NCBI GenBank assembly: GCA_001695595.3
Contig: MBPM02000064.1
Location: 124,001-188,000 of the forward strand
Source: Plasmopara viticola
Lineage: Eukaryota; Oomycota; Peronosporomycetes; Peronosporales; Peronosporaceae
Direction: 5' to 3'
Length of the DNA stretch: 64,000 bases
In this document: positions 9,878 through 22,026 of the stretch, piece by piece
Numbering within the stretch: position 1 is the first letter of the stretch
How the letters are laid out: every line of letters starts with the position of its first letter
Translations under genes and position numbers: made by a program
The notes under the pieces: generated by a model
What the model was told of the DNA's origin: nothing
The model's input: the letters and a program-made list of their open reading frames with translations, nothing else
The model's database searches: none

Positions 9878-11583
9878 CTATTGCAGACTGATCTTTCCAA
9901 CATACTGCGTCACATCGATATCATTTCTCGCTGTGCGGTTCTTCCCGTCCGCATTTTTGTAGGATTGCACAGTAAAATTGTCGTAGATTTCGTTCGAGAC
10001 GATGAAGAGAAGGATGTGTGTATAGCCTTGAAACTCTTGGCGCTGCGTCAAATCCTGATAGACCTCTTTTAACTGTTGATATATGATGGGATGAGCCGTG
10101 GCCACTGTCGATTGGGCGTAGATAATACGACCATCTTTTGGGACGACAAGCACCCCATCAATTCCTGAAAAAGTTTTCGATAGCGGATGTACAGCTATAA
10201 TTCACTCTGGATTTCGAATGACGCCTGAATGACCACGGACACTGCATCCAATGGATCATGTCGCGTGACGGTTCTGACACCGCCTCCTTCGAGGGCTCTC
10301 ATACAAAACTTGCTGGTGGTAAGTTCTTGCAGCAAAAATTTCTCAATTTCTTGGCCACGTCACGACTGCAAATTCGGGGCTGGAGTCTGCAATAACGCGC
10401 AAATTTGATCGTCGGAACCAACTTGATAACGCGCATTCATGATCGTCTCGACTGCCAGAGATGAATACGCCAAGTATGCACGACTGGGCGCATACTCATT
10501 GCGATACAAATGGAACACAATGTGCTTCATTCGATCATCGAACACTTTCTGCTGAAAAAGCCAAATCTGGTCTTTCAACTCATCAAGAGTGTGGGGAATA
10601 GCTCCCTTCACACGTTTCACCAAGCGATCCAACGTCTCGTATGATAAGAACAAGAATCTTGGGTTGCCCCCAACGACATTAAACCTTCGTAGCCACTCGT
10701 CTTGGCCCTCCAGATGAATCGCATCAGCGAACCTCTGGCACTCGTCTTTCGTCCATGGATTCATATACACCTTGAAGCACTTCTCCTTGACAAACTCACT
10801 GTAATTCTTAATGCACGGATTGGCGAACAGGAACGCACGGTTAAAACCCCCAAAGCTCAATGCCCCACCGGCTTCGTTTCCATCAAATAATCCATCGTAG
10901 TTTCTTCCGACACACGGTGTATCCGAACGCTCATATCCATGCGTGCTGTTCCAAGGATAATAGATCAGTAGACCATCAAGCGAACGGCAGGCTACATCCT
11001 TTTTCCTCATCATGAAGAAAAGCAGCAAGAACACTTTAAACACCGACGTTTCAATTCCTGGGCTGCCCACCGCAAGAATTCTACAAAGCGATCGATCGGA
11101 CCTCAATCGTGTTTGGATGATTTCACAAAGGTCCCAGTATTCCTGTCGAATGTACAGACCGTTGTCGAATGCTGCACCAAAGATGGTCGTGGGAGTTTTC
11201 AAAACGGTTCCCACTTTGGCACCGTGGAGTTGCTGTGCAATGGCGACCAATGCATTCAATTTATTCAAATGAAGAGGATCGGCGGCTTCTGTTCGCTGCC
11301 TTTTTCTGTCTGGCAGTACTTGAGACTCCTGGGGCACGTGCACGATGAGCGCATTCTTCTTTGAACCACCAAACGACCCAATCCGTGAATCTTCCTCCAA
11401 CGCCACACCGTTCACGTCAAAGACTGTGAGGTCGGATGGAGCGATTCCTGCGAGATTGTTCGGACACTCCTCTTTCACTGCCTTTCGCAACGAAGCCACA
11501 TCTTCAACAAACACGCCAACCGAAGTCGCCGACGTCAGGGTGTTCCCATCTTCGCTTACGAGCTGGAACCATTTCCGCGCCAC
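9878..11583 (-). pseudogene. CRN-like (Crinkler) protein split by an in-frame stop
   Basis: From the start at 11583, residues 1-85 form a ubiquitin-like header (FQLVSEDGNTLTSATSVGVF) with LTVFDV where LFLAK normally sits. Then a P-loop NTPase-like region has GSPGIETS in place of GxxGxGKS, so the Walker A lysine is lost. The frame runs 407 codons to a TGA at 10360-10362. The same frame stays open after that stop and, after a frame change at about 10165-10205 (a 41-nt GT-AG intron or an indel), continues in homologous-looking sequence (VVPKDGRIIYAQSTVAT) to 9878, ending YVGKISLQ. That tail looks like the usual C-terminal nuclease-like part. CRNs are secreted proteins that act in host nuclei. 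This copy is probably disabled, or makes a short form. Confidence 0.65.
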
Positions 11584-13943
11584 TGCTTCTCTGTAGAAGA
11601 GTCGAGAGTGACGATCGAAATAATCTCAAATGAGGTTGAAGTGCTAGCGTGAGTCGAATTTCGCACACTTTATATGAATGCTTTATCGCACTAAGCTTTT
11701 GACAAAGCACCTCTTGTCTCTTTCACGTATTGGAGAGACTTCCGAGTTTGAGCACAAGTGCCCAATCTTGCTCAGGTTTAGTAAACAGAGCAGTTCTTGC
11801 CGCTCTTGTCAGTTCTCTTCAGAGTACTGTTGACTAGAGTCCTGCACTGAGTACCCATACCCATACCCATCCATGAATCGCTCAAACCCATGGGTTGATG
11901 GTGGGCATGGGTACGCGGGTCCAGTCGGTGGGTGGGTGTGGTTGGGCAGTGACAGGCAGGCGTGGGCATGGATGGGTACGGCGTATGCCGGTATTTAATA
12001 AATCTGAAAACTCGCTAACATTCCGCCCGCTGGCGGCTGGGCATGTGTGGGTACAGCCAGGTGGTCTTGGGAATGGGTGGGCATGCGTGGTCAACGTGGG
12101 TGGGTATGGGTGGGCGAAGCCCGCCCGCGCGTAGCGTGGGTAACAATGGGTTCCAGCGCAAAAATCGTTGCAGGACTCTGCTGCTGACCACCGCTCAACC
12201 TGTACCTTTGCCGCTGCCATAGTCGTCCGCTTCTTGGCTCGACAGCTTCCGTTTACCACTCACCTCTTTGCCTCTTTGCTTCCGAGTCCACACTTCGGCC
12301 TCACACTCGTGTGTGTCAATCATTCGTGCTGGTAGAACGAGATTAAGTGTTCGCTGTTGTCGTCGATAAATGGGAAAATAAACACCCGTCAGGACGCTTG
12401 GTCGACCTGACTTAATCATCGACTTTTTTTTGCTTAATATGTGCCGAGGAACTCTTGATTTTTTGAAAATTACGTCAGACATAACTTTAACAACGTATAT
12501 GAAGCCCAAAATTTTGATAGATAGAAGAGAAAAAAAATCGTGAGATAAACAGTAATTATGAGGCAAAGTGACCACTTTGTGTCATGACTGGTAGACTTCA
12601 CGCCGAAGACGAAAAAGGAATCGAGCATGTCTTTGATGCTCATCGCGCGCAACTCAAGAAAATTCTAATTGCTTGACAGCACAAAAGCCTCCATAACATC
12701 AGTCGAATATTTGATTCTGCAAAAACACCGTACTGGATCGCACACTTTGGCAATACACGATTTAAAAATATGAAGGTGTCGAAAGTGCTAGGTATTGCTC
12801 ACATTCTCGACGAAAACCAAATTCAAAGTTATCTTGACGTCGATTTATAGGCTACAAAATTGAAACCAAGGGCTCACTGTGACAGCGAGAAAAGCGTTAA
12901 TCGTGCGTAGCTTGGAGTTACAACTTTGCCATACCATGACCCGCGCGGACATCGATGACAACGAAGAAGCCAATTACGGATCAGCTGTCACAAAGTGATT
13001 TCTTACCGATCCACTCACGTTGCAGTCCCTGACGTGACCCCATTTTGAAAAGCCGCGATTATAGATACTGAGATTCTTTAATGCAATGATGATTATAATT
13101 CACCTGTTCATCACATTGAAAGGACAACAAATCTATAGGTTGCAGGCATGAGAAAAGAGGGAGTCATTGATGCTTTGTTGCAAAGCGTTGAGAAAATGAC
13201 TTATAAGCAATTAAATTTAAGAAAAAAACTAGTTCGCCATTGTTGAGGGGAGATAACTGATGGTCTTCGCTGGAGAGATCCCCACCACGTACGCAGATAC
13301 AGCTGCAAGCACGGACTAGGACCACCTAAAAAGCAGTTGCAAGAAAGTTTATTTCGCAAATGAACAATAGCACGTAAAAGCTGATACGAAGACGCGCTTA
13401 ATCGGTCGTTACTGAGTGTGTTGTTTATACCTTATGACATTAACTCTCACCACATCACAATCAATCGCCTCTAATAAGGTGCTGCCAACGTTATCGTCCC
13501 AACCATCCTCCATCTTGGCAGCGCAGTTTTCCGGTGAACCTGGAGGGGTAACAGCGTCAAGCTCGTCGACCGAGACAACAACAATCGGCCACTAGATGCC
13601 AAACGACTTCCATTTGCGACAAGTCCAAAGGTTATATCCGATGAGGACTCGAAAAATTAGAACGACGAAATGGGAGAAAGCTGTACGATCGATCCATTAC
13701 GTGCTTCCACGGCATCAAGCAAGTTTTGTACGTTTAAGTGGCACAACCCTGTAACATGTTCCGTACCAACTTTTGGAAACGAGATACGGGCGCATGATCA
13801 ACAAATGGCGCATCTTGACAAGCAAATTTTAAGCTATTTGCGGGTTTTTTCGACCCCATTAAACGCACTCATTCTTTGCAATTACGTCCCACCTCCAACT
13901 TAATCCGTCGCTCGTCACTGCCAACTTTATCGTTAAAATTTTT
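11584..13943. other. Gene-poor region, possible transposon remains
   Basis: Beyond the TGGG-rich tract at 11850-12140 (separate entry), no gene can be supported. A minus-strand open frame at 12195-12575 is basic and runs straight into the repeat tract; it has no recognisable domain. Sequence at 12700-13900 is AT-rich, with scattered short open frames only. Confidence 0.4.
11850..12140. repeat. TGGG/CCCA-rich degenerate minisatellite
   Basis: The plus strand passes from CCCATACCCATACCCATCC (about 11853-11872) to many GTGGGTGGGTATGGGTGGGC-like runs up to about 12130. Units are degenerate 6-10-mers built on TGGG. The G-runs are dense enough to allow G-quadruplex folding on the plus strand. The encoded Pro/His/Thr-rich minus-strand frame is most likely a by-product of the repeat. 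It is not the oomycete telomere repeat (TTTAGGG). Confidence 0.65.
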
Positions 13944-14990
13944 CTAAATCCTTGACGATAACTTTTTTGACACAGATTGTAGGCGCGCTGAACGCCGTAA
14001 TGGAGGTAAAGAATCCAATCCGGATTTATCACGGTTACCAATCATAGCCTTTACGTTTGGCTTTTTCAATGCAACCCGCTTTGACTGCTTTGGTGAACAC
14101 AAAGGAGCTCCTGTTCTTTTCCTTCGACCAAGGGCTGGAGTACCAAATTCATCGTGTATCGAGTCCGATAGACAAATTCCAGCTTGATCTCCACCAGAAA
14201 ATCTGCTCTTCATCTCTTGACATTGTAAAGATTTGCTCATTGCACCATTGTCCAATCCCATGCTTTCGTCATCATCAACACCTTGTTTCTCCTCCTCAAC
14301 TCGATCAACGATCAAATGATGCAGTAAACTTGAAGCAACTCCATTTTTGAATTTTAAAGCCAAGAATCCTAACACCGTGTCTCCACTCTCTTCCTCCAAG
14401 TCACTCTTTTCAACCTTTGCTTCGTCTCGTTCACTCCTCGATTCATTCATTTTTCCATTAATACCATAATCTTCCCCTTGCTCCCTTTCACTTGGACATA
14501 AAATCGAGAAAGTATCTGAAATCTCCAATCCAGTCACTTCATTACCACCATCTCGATTATCGTGCCCACTCTTTCCTACCATTCTCGGCAAAACCTCTTG
14601 ATCCATTGACACGGATAGACGAACTCCTATCCTCCATCCTCGTTCCATCTCTAAAGTCTCTTTTCCCGACCCTTCTTTCGTCTTAATCTGAAAAGAATCC
14701 TCACTGACCAATGTACCTCGAACAACCCGTCGTCCTCTCTTCCTCATTGCATCACTTTCTTCCTTCGCATGCACTAAAGTAAAGTCAAATCCACACTCGA
14801 TCTCGTCGTCCTCTGCTTCATTGTCGCCTCCATACGCCTTCTCCTCGTCGTCGACGGCGACACTGCGCGTCCTCGCGTCAGCATCCGCTCCATCTGCTCC
14901 CATGCCAGCCTTTGCCATTGCGCTCATCAATTGCTGAAGCGTGTCCGCAAGACGTGCCATCACGTGACGCTTGCTCCAAAACCACCACAC
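13944..14990 (-). CDS. Unknown acidic, probably nuclear protein (348 aa)
   Basis: A single open frame with no recognised domain. It may start at 14990 or at the Met ten codons later (MARLADTLQQLMSAMAKAG), which begins an amphipathic helix and is the likelier start. The middle is acidic and Ser/Glu-rich. The C-terminus is basic, with KRTGAPLCSPKQSKR and a terminal PPLRRSARLQS; RRSARL-type motifs occur in chromatin-associated and mitotic proteins, but this is only suggestive. It lies on the same strand as the HECT gene, 133 bp after that gene's stop. The open length and non-repetitive composition argue for a real gene. Function unknown. Confidence 0.6.
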   Translation of the reverse strand: MWWFWSKRHVMARLADTLQQLMSAMAKAGMGADGADADARTRSVAVDDEEKAYGGDNEAEDDEIECGFDFTLVHAKEESDAMRKRGRRVVRGTLVSEDSFQIKTKEGSGKETLEMERGWRIGVRLSVSMDQEVLPRMVGKSGHDNRDGGNEVTGLEISDTFSILCPSEREQGEDYGINGKMNESRSERDEAKVEKSDLEEESGDTVLGFLALKFKNGVASSLLHHLIVDRVEEEKQGVDDDESMGLDNGAMSKSLQCQEMKSRFSGGDQAGICLSDSIHDEFGTPALGRRKRTGAPLCSPKQSKRVALKKPNVKAMIGNRDKSGLDSLPPLRRSARLQSVSKKLSSRI

Positions 14991-15123
14991 GGTCGTCGAG
15001 TCACTGGCGTTTTTCGACTAGAATCGTCGCAAATCCAGCGAAAAAGGCGTGATGCGAAGCGGCGCAAGAACACCCGAATCCGGGACAAGACGCGACAGCT
15101 CTCGACTAGGACTTTGCTTCACC

Positions 15124-17117
15124 TCACTCTTCGCTGAATTCCGTCCATTCCATGTCAAGCACGGCGTAAAGGGCCGTCTCCATCTCTGTCTTGCTCGTGT
15201 ACAATGGCAACTCGACGCGATTAAAGCACGTGTGGACTCTGGGAAACCCACGCGTTTGGGCTGGTAACGGGCGTAACGAAAACGGACAGATGCGGCCATC
15301 GTAGCTCGTCAAGCCTTTGAACCCTTGCACAGGGACGCGCGACGACCCAGTGGAGAATTGTAAGAAACGTGCGCGTTCGTCTTCTGTAAACTGTTGGAGA
15401 ATCTCCCAAAACCAGTCAACGACGCACGGCGCGTCACTGAAGCTCGGGGCCACGACGGCATTGGTTTTCCAATCGTCGAGATCAATCTCTGGCAAGCCAC
15501 AGAGCACGAGTTCAAGCTCTTGGTAATCAAAGACCAACAGCGCTTCTTGTGGAATGATTTCAAACAGTCCAAGGGACAGCGCTTGCAATTGCGACGCGTA
15601 CCGATCGAGCATGAGGTAGCGGAGTTTCAAGTGCAGAAACTCGGCTTTGTTGGCATCGGTCACGGCTTGGTCCCGTCCGTGCGGGACCAAATCGATCGTC
15701 ACGACTTCGTCATCGGCACGCAATTCCGTCACGCAAAACGTCAGTTCAAGAGCGTCGACGCCGTCATTGTCGCGGATCCACACCATGCTCGTGTAGACTT
15801 CGGGATCAATGTATTGGAGATCCGAGAACGTGATGGGCGTGCCAAGAAAGTGTTTGAGAATCGGGAGACACAATCGTGCTTGCATGGTCTGTCCTTCCAA
15901 CAAGGCACGACCTAGTAAGCGACCAATGCCACGAAAGTAGAGCAAGTGATCGGCAGTACAATCCTCGGAGCGTGGATTAATGGCCACGGCTTGCGTGTGG
16001 CGGTGGCACGTCATAAAGAGACCCAATGCATCGTCGAGGAGCCGGCCAAAGAGGATGGAAAACCATTCCCGTTGCAGTCCACCGGCATCGATGCCGGCTT
16101 CGCCCACAAATTCAATCCGCAAGGGAAAATGAATGTGTTCGGGTTGAATGCCCAACAATTGTTCCATACTCTCGACGAGAATCTGGTCCCGTTTCACGCG
16201 CAGTTTGATCCGTCCTTCTTCCCACGGTCGCAACAAGGCCCCCATGCGTTCGAGAAACCACGCGTACTTTTTTGGAAACGCCAAGCGCGAGACCCGGTCC
16301 AACAAGGCCAGTTCCCGGGCCGTGAGTTTATAGCCACTAATGGTCACGGCCGCATCCAATTGAGAGGCATCTGCAAACGTGAGGCGGCCAAGGTCGCCCA
16401 TCGTGGAGGACCGACGGACCATGTGCGTGACGAACCCGACTGACGCGCGACCCGGGGCCGTGGAAGTCGGGACGACGGGCAGCCGTCGCGCAGCAGCTGC
16501 GACGTCGGCCCGGGTCCAAAGGCGGAGTCGCCGTGCTCCCCGAGACACCGACCCACTCTTTGCGTCGTCGTGCGTATTGCTGCCGCGCATTGAGCGTCGA
16601 GAGACACAAGGGGCGTAGCGACTGGCGACTGCCGGCACTCTGGACGGAAGACCGTTGCGCGACGAGTGACGGTCGCGTCAGCATTGTGATGGAACTGGTC
16701 GAACTCCCCCGTTCGTCGCGTCCAGCGATTGAGAGCTTGAGCCGTGGCAACTCGTCGCGCTTGGCGTGTTTGGTGCCACACAAGAGACACGCGACCCGAT
16801 CCATGGCGTTGCTAAAGTCGCAGATGACGCACTTCCACCGGTCGGCCGAGGCCTCGCCACGCTCGAGATCGAGGCGTGTCAATACTTCTTGCTCTTGCAA
16901 AAGCATTCTATGCAGAAAAGGAAGAGAAAGAGTGGACGCTGTGAAGGCACGTGATGTGGATGGAAGTATTGACGGAGCCGTACCTGGCGAGAAAAGACTC
17001 GGACGCGCCGTGGAATTGATTGCGCGTGCGCAAGAACCACAAGCCGCCGGCAATGACGAGCACCAACATGATGGACACCATTGGCAGCATGACGGACATG
17101 GAGTTGTCGGACTCCAT
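15124..17117 (-). CDS. HECT-type E3 ubiquitin ligase with N-terminal membrane anchor and RanBP2 zinc finger; one frame error
   Basis: Exon 1 is 17117-16984 and exon 2 is 16907-15124, with a 76-nt intron. Predicted product is about 638 residues. Residues 7-28 form a membrane segment (MLPMVSIMLVLVIAGGLWFL). Around 70-95 is a RanBP2-type zinc finger, WKCVICDFSNAMDRVACLLC. The HECT domain fills the C-terminal half, and the catalytic cysteine is near residue 605 in HTCFNRVELPLY. Ubiquitin is passed from E2 to this cysteine and then to substrate; the anchor suggests action on an organelle membrane. The frame shifts by one base between the zinc-finger part and the HECT part, near a run of four C at 16538-16541. 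Removing one base restores a length divisible by three. This is probably a homopolymer error rather than a true pseudogene. A further upstream exon is possible, since the frame stays open before 17117. Confidence 0.82.
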
Positions 17118-18600
17118 GTTGTGGAGTGTCGTGGCGCCAAGAGAGAGATCCGTACAGATGCGTGCGGACAGAAAACCGTGAGCGTACGTTTGCGAGGTGA
17201 AACGCTGAACTTAGCGCGAGTCGTCGATTAGCGACTGACGTTTAGTATACGGGCAACCGTTGCGACGGCTTTTAAGATGAAAGACGACTCTTATTTTATA
17301 GCAACGGGCAAGTAAACGGCAATGAAGGAAAGACTTCCATTATGGAGGTTCTCAACGATTACTGTATCTCCATAACGCAGCACGATTATACAGATGATGG
17401 AGAGAAACAATTGACGATAATTGCGTTCTACAGATGGCACTGACGAATGTAGGTACTGATAGGGTCGCATCATAATGACGGGAAAGTATTAGAGGCCGTG
17501 GGCAATAGATACCGAAGTAGTTTCTTATTAGTGACTGACACTTCTTTGGATTTGTATGTCGCGAAAAGCGAATAGATACATTCCAAAGGACCATAACTAT
17601 ACTTTGGCTTATTGTCAATGCAAGGGTTTTGTCGCACGAAAAACAATGCCGTCGTCCTCTCTCTAGCTTGAGTACTCGATTGTCGTCCTACTCTAGGTCG
17701 TGCAAGTTGTAGCAAGTCGTGCGAAAGCAAGAAGGAGCCAGTGCGTTATCTTGTGCTCTTTGAGAAGAATGATTTTGGTTAGCTACAGCACCGTACCTCA
17801 CTTAAACGGTGCTCTTCGCTGTCTTGCTTGTTTTGCAGACACAGTGCCTGATGAGATAATTATCCTCTTATTGCGAGGCCTACTCAAAAGTATTGCAATC
17901 CGGCTTTGAAGTTACGTATTCGGTTCTCTAGGTAGATGTAGGTTCTGAGGTGCTTCACGGACTTGAGCGGGAAGTAACATCATTTAAATGAGTCATCGTA
18001 AACGTACGTATAAGTAAGTAGTAAGCTGCTCGACTTCATGTTATCTTAATGTTGTATTTCACTTGGATTTGAGCTTATTTTGGACCTCAAATATTTATTA
18101 TTTTTCAATCATACTGATAGTACTATTTCACAACGCTCAACAATAATGTTGGGTAAATTGTTTTCATTAACTTTTCTCAACAATAATGTTGGGGTGGCAA
18201 GAAACCACAGCGATGACAGTTTTTGTGTGGTAGGTGCTAGTCACACTCTCTGATCTTTCATCACATATGCGATTACAAATTGCCCAGCTGATATCCCATT
18301 ACATGACTTGAGCACATAGAGAACATGCCGTTCATTATAAAGGCTTTATTTTTTTCTACATATAAAAGAGCGACGGGAAGCTTGCACTAGCATAAACACA
18401 AACCTTCGACAATATTCGTGGACGCTGTCACTTGTAGGATGACAAGTTTTTTCTTCATCAGGTTTGTGATAAATACACAAGATAACGAAGGATCTGATAA
18501 TCTAAAGGAATCTTAGAGATTCGGATTGTACGAAAAAGAGTCGGAGATACCGTAGACGACATAAAACAGAGCTCATATATCACCCATGTGTATACCAGTG
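17118..18600. other. Intergenic stretch, nothing recognised
   Basis: No gene is supported here. At about 18125-18195 the phrase TCAACAATAATGTTGGG occurs twice, 46 bp apart. A TATAAAAG box at 18360-18370 followed by a TGTAGGATGACAAG block at about 18434 could belong to a retrotransposon LTR, but no partner LTR was found. Confidence 0.4.
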
Positions 18601-19429
18601 CCATGCGCTTATTGTAATTTAAAGCGTTTGGGCAGGTCAGAATTGCAAAACTATAAGTGAGATGTACAAAAAGGGACTGAGGGTCGAAGAATCAGGCTTC
18701 TAGTGCGCAGGTCATTGTGGTCATATACACTAATCGTGCCACGTCGAGAAGTGAACAATGTCACCCGACGAGCACCCTTTACACCAGATGCCTGGGCAAA
18801 TCCAATGCCAACGCAGTTTAGTAGGTACTTGGGCACTTCATGACCCATCCACACACGGCTTAATGTGCACGCTTGGTGTGCAGTCCCGCGATGAGCTTAG
18901 TTTGCTTATCTCTAGGTGATTGCATCAGCAATCGTCTCATTAACTTGAGATTGATTGCACCTCGCTTCACTTGCTCGCACAAAAAGTGCTATCCATGTCG
19001 AAATTTGGTCTCGGGGTGGTATACGGAATCCTTGGCTCGATGCATCCTTGGTTACTTTGCGGTCACAAAGCCGAAAAGCTCTTTCTTACTAGCTCCGCCA
19101 AACACAATATTGAAGCGTCTTCAAGCGCTTGAGGGTCCGCTTACCAACCTTAAGTCCTTTTCCCAAGTAATCTCTGGACGTGTGAATGTAGCGATGTACA
19201 CCAGAACTTTAACCAGCTCGCAATGCTTGAGCCAATTCCGCAAGCTTTGAGTTGCTGTCCGATCGTGGGTGCACGTCCTTGCAGTCTTGTAAGCCTAATC
19301 GTTCTGCAAATTGCTTAGTGTTCGCTCGCTAGTTCATGACGATCATTCGGTCATCTTTCAAGCATTGAATAGGCTCCAAGTCTCTTGGAACTGAACGCAG
19401 TCTTGGAAGCTTCCTTGGTCTCGTCGATT

Positions 19430-22026
19430 TGGACCTCAATCTTGCTTAAGGGTACCAACTCGTCGATGGAGATGACGATGCTGCTGACCTCGTTGTTCGG
19501 CAAGTAAACGGGTCCACCGCTGAGTGCTCACAGTTCGAATTCCGATTTGGCCCGTCAAGCGCTTTGCTGGGCAGAAACTTCTTCGCTGAGCAAGAATGGT
19601 TTTCAAAACTATCCAAATTCCTTCGTTGCGCTTTGTTGACATCGACGATCTCCGACTTTTAGCCTTCAACAGTCACGATTACCAACGCTGTATTGTTTTG
19701 CCACCCGTCGCGCCTTGTGCTTAGAAATCTTGCCGCTTAGGTAACGCTGGATCCATCGCAGCCACTTGCAGCCAAGCGCTCCCGTGTACAGACATACTGA
19801 CGCGTGTCCACGTCTTACGATACATGAGCAGAATAATTGTTGTAGCGCTAGGCAACCTTGCATTGTATGTTTGGTCAAAGAAGCTGAAGAGTCCAATGTG
19901 ACGTGTATTTTGCATAGCTGGGAGGGTTTTCGACTATTCCATCCAATTCAAGAATTGACTTCCACGACGTAATTTGTCGGCCGCTTTTGAAAAATTTGGT
20001 ATGAAGTTTGAAGCTGCAGTGGATCTAGAACTCCACTCTTTGTTTGGGCCCACCTTGTGCTGTGGGTATTGTTCTGATCGTCCCAGCAGATAAAAGTACG
20101 TCTGTTTGGCAAACTGCAATTACGCTCAACAATCGCGGGAAATACCGATACGCTTTTGGATCCAACAGGGTTGTAAGGATGACAAGACGGATAGCGCAAT
20201 CGAGAAAACCGCGTGTAATCGGGTGACTACTAACGGTAGTGCCATTGCTAGCGTAAGGATGTCAAACGTGTAGTTTAGTTCATTGAAGTTGCATTTGCCC
20301 ATCGTGTGCTCTACTTTGCCATGAAGGCCACAGACTGGTCGGGCTAGGTAAAACCACGCCAGCTTACGCTCCCGGCAACAGGCGCTTCTACATCGGAAAT
20401 GCCGGTACCATTGATCCCGTTTCTCATTCACTACCCTCTCTTTTTCGCAGCTAGATGCTCCATGATCGTCAGGCTTCTTGAGATAACGATCGATCTGTCA
20501 TACCCGCTACGCCTTAGTGTAGATGAGCAGAAAGCACTTGAACCCGCGATCGTCCATTTTCTTGTTCTTTTCTTTCGAAAAATAAGTGGATCACTTGGTT
20601 TCGAATCTCAGCAAATGCTTCAAATTTGTCTTCCACTTAATCTTAAAATACAATTTTACACGAACTCAAGTGGTGGCTAAACGATTTGACAATGCTTTGC
20701 GAATGTTGCCATTGTCACTTCGCATCTGTCCACCTCGTCAAGCCCGCTCTCCCTTCGCATACAACGCGTCGTCTCAACCAGCGTCCAATTTATCCGCACC
20801 ACTTTGCCGTTTATCTCCGTGCGAAATTGCTTCGTAATCTCTTGATAGAATTGCTCGACAATAAAGCTTTCATTGCTGCGTTCTTGATCTCGCCCCTGTT
20901 ATCGATCCAAAACACTCGAGCCGTCGCTCTGAGCGTGGACTTGACCTTCACATAAAGCGTTTCGAAAACGTCCGAGAAGTTTTTTTTCTTACCCAGCGAG
21001 AAAGTGACTACAGCTCACGACATATCTCGTCACCAGGCTTGGACGCAAAAATTATCGGCCCCTCCACAGCCAATCACCCATCGCTATCGATACACGCGTT
21101 TTCTCTTAAATCCAAGTCGCTTTCATTCGTCTTGAAGAATTAATGCACCTGCTCGGCCGTCGTGCGCATCTCACGCACCTTTGCGAGCTTCAATTCCGTT
21201 CCGCTATTCCTTCCAATTTGATAAGCGTTTTCTGTCTTAAACACCGCATATTCCCACGCGCTTGATGCCGCGTGTTGTTGCAACCATTAGCGAGAGCAAG
21301 ATTCGTGATCAAATCGTAAAAAAATGGACCAAGGTCTCCAGACGCACACTGATTGACAAGTGATTGGTCCATGCGCACAGCGCCACTGTCTTGTGTTCAC
21401 GCACCTGGAGCTTCACGTCGCTCTTCGTGCGTGACGCCATTCGCGGCGTCTTGATCTCCGTGTATTCATCCAATGCATCGCGGTCCTTTCACATGTGCGC
21501 TAACGCTCCGCTATCCATGCCTCAGCTCTCACTAGTAACGCCCTCAATTGCGTCATGGTACGCATCCTGTGTGCTTTCACGTGCACGACAGTCCCTCGCA
21601 CCGCGCTCCACCTTGCCACGGTTAAAGCACGCTGCATTCAATTAGCTCACGGAAGCCCGAAGTTGAAGCTCGCTTCCGGTGTATAAAGAGCTTGGAGTAG
21701 GTACTTGTATCTCACAGTCAAACTCCACAGCGTCACTGCGCAGATGTCCTATTTAAATGCTCGTTCTAAATCGACTCACAATGCATCTCTATCACTAGCT
21801 CCCATAGCTTCACCATGTGCCTATTACTGGTCGCCATCGTGACAATAAATGACGCAACCTTCTCCTCATGACACTTCTCGATGATTAGCCACATCTCTTT
21901 TGCGCCCATTGCCATAAGCTGCAAGTCGCTAAGGCAAGGACGATCGCCGCATAGCCCGCTTCTCCTTGGGTTGCATGACATGTCCTTTTCATATGTGAAT
22001 GCCTTCCACGGTCGCAAGGCCATCAA
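19430..22026 (-). mobile_element. Decayed Ty1/Copia retrotransposon
   Basis: The 5' part on the minus strand is the clearest. 22026-21766 resembles a Copia Gag, with AKEMWLIIEKCHEEK. At about 21633-21575 a zinc-knuckle remnant reads CFNRGKVERGARDC, where the second Cys and the His have mutated to Arg. At about 21520-21490 a protease-like MDSGALAHM follows, then KDRDALDEYTEIKTPR. Many stops and frame shifts follow. Downstream fragments at 20431-19436 may be reverse transcriptase (ARPVCGLHGKV) and RNase H remains, but that assignment is weak. No long terminal repeats were identified. The element is dead. Confidence 0.5.

Noticed and set aside
11012..11596. Plus-strand open frames of 83-86 codons
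   Set aside because: They lie antisense to the CRN gene and lack domains or conserved motifs.
11882..12259. Minus-strand 125-codon frame rich in Pro, His and Thr
   Set aside because: Its composition is dictated by the TGGG/CCCA repeat; no independent evidence of coding.
15394..17231. Long plus-strand frames (173, 165 and 232 codons)
   Set aside because: They are mirror frames of the HECT gene in its higher-GC coding region; no recognisable protein family.
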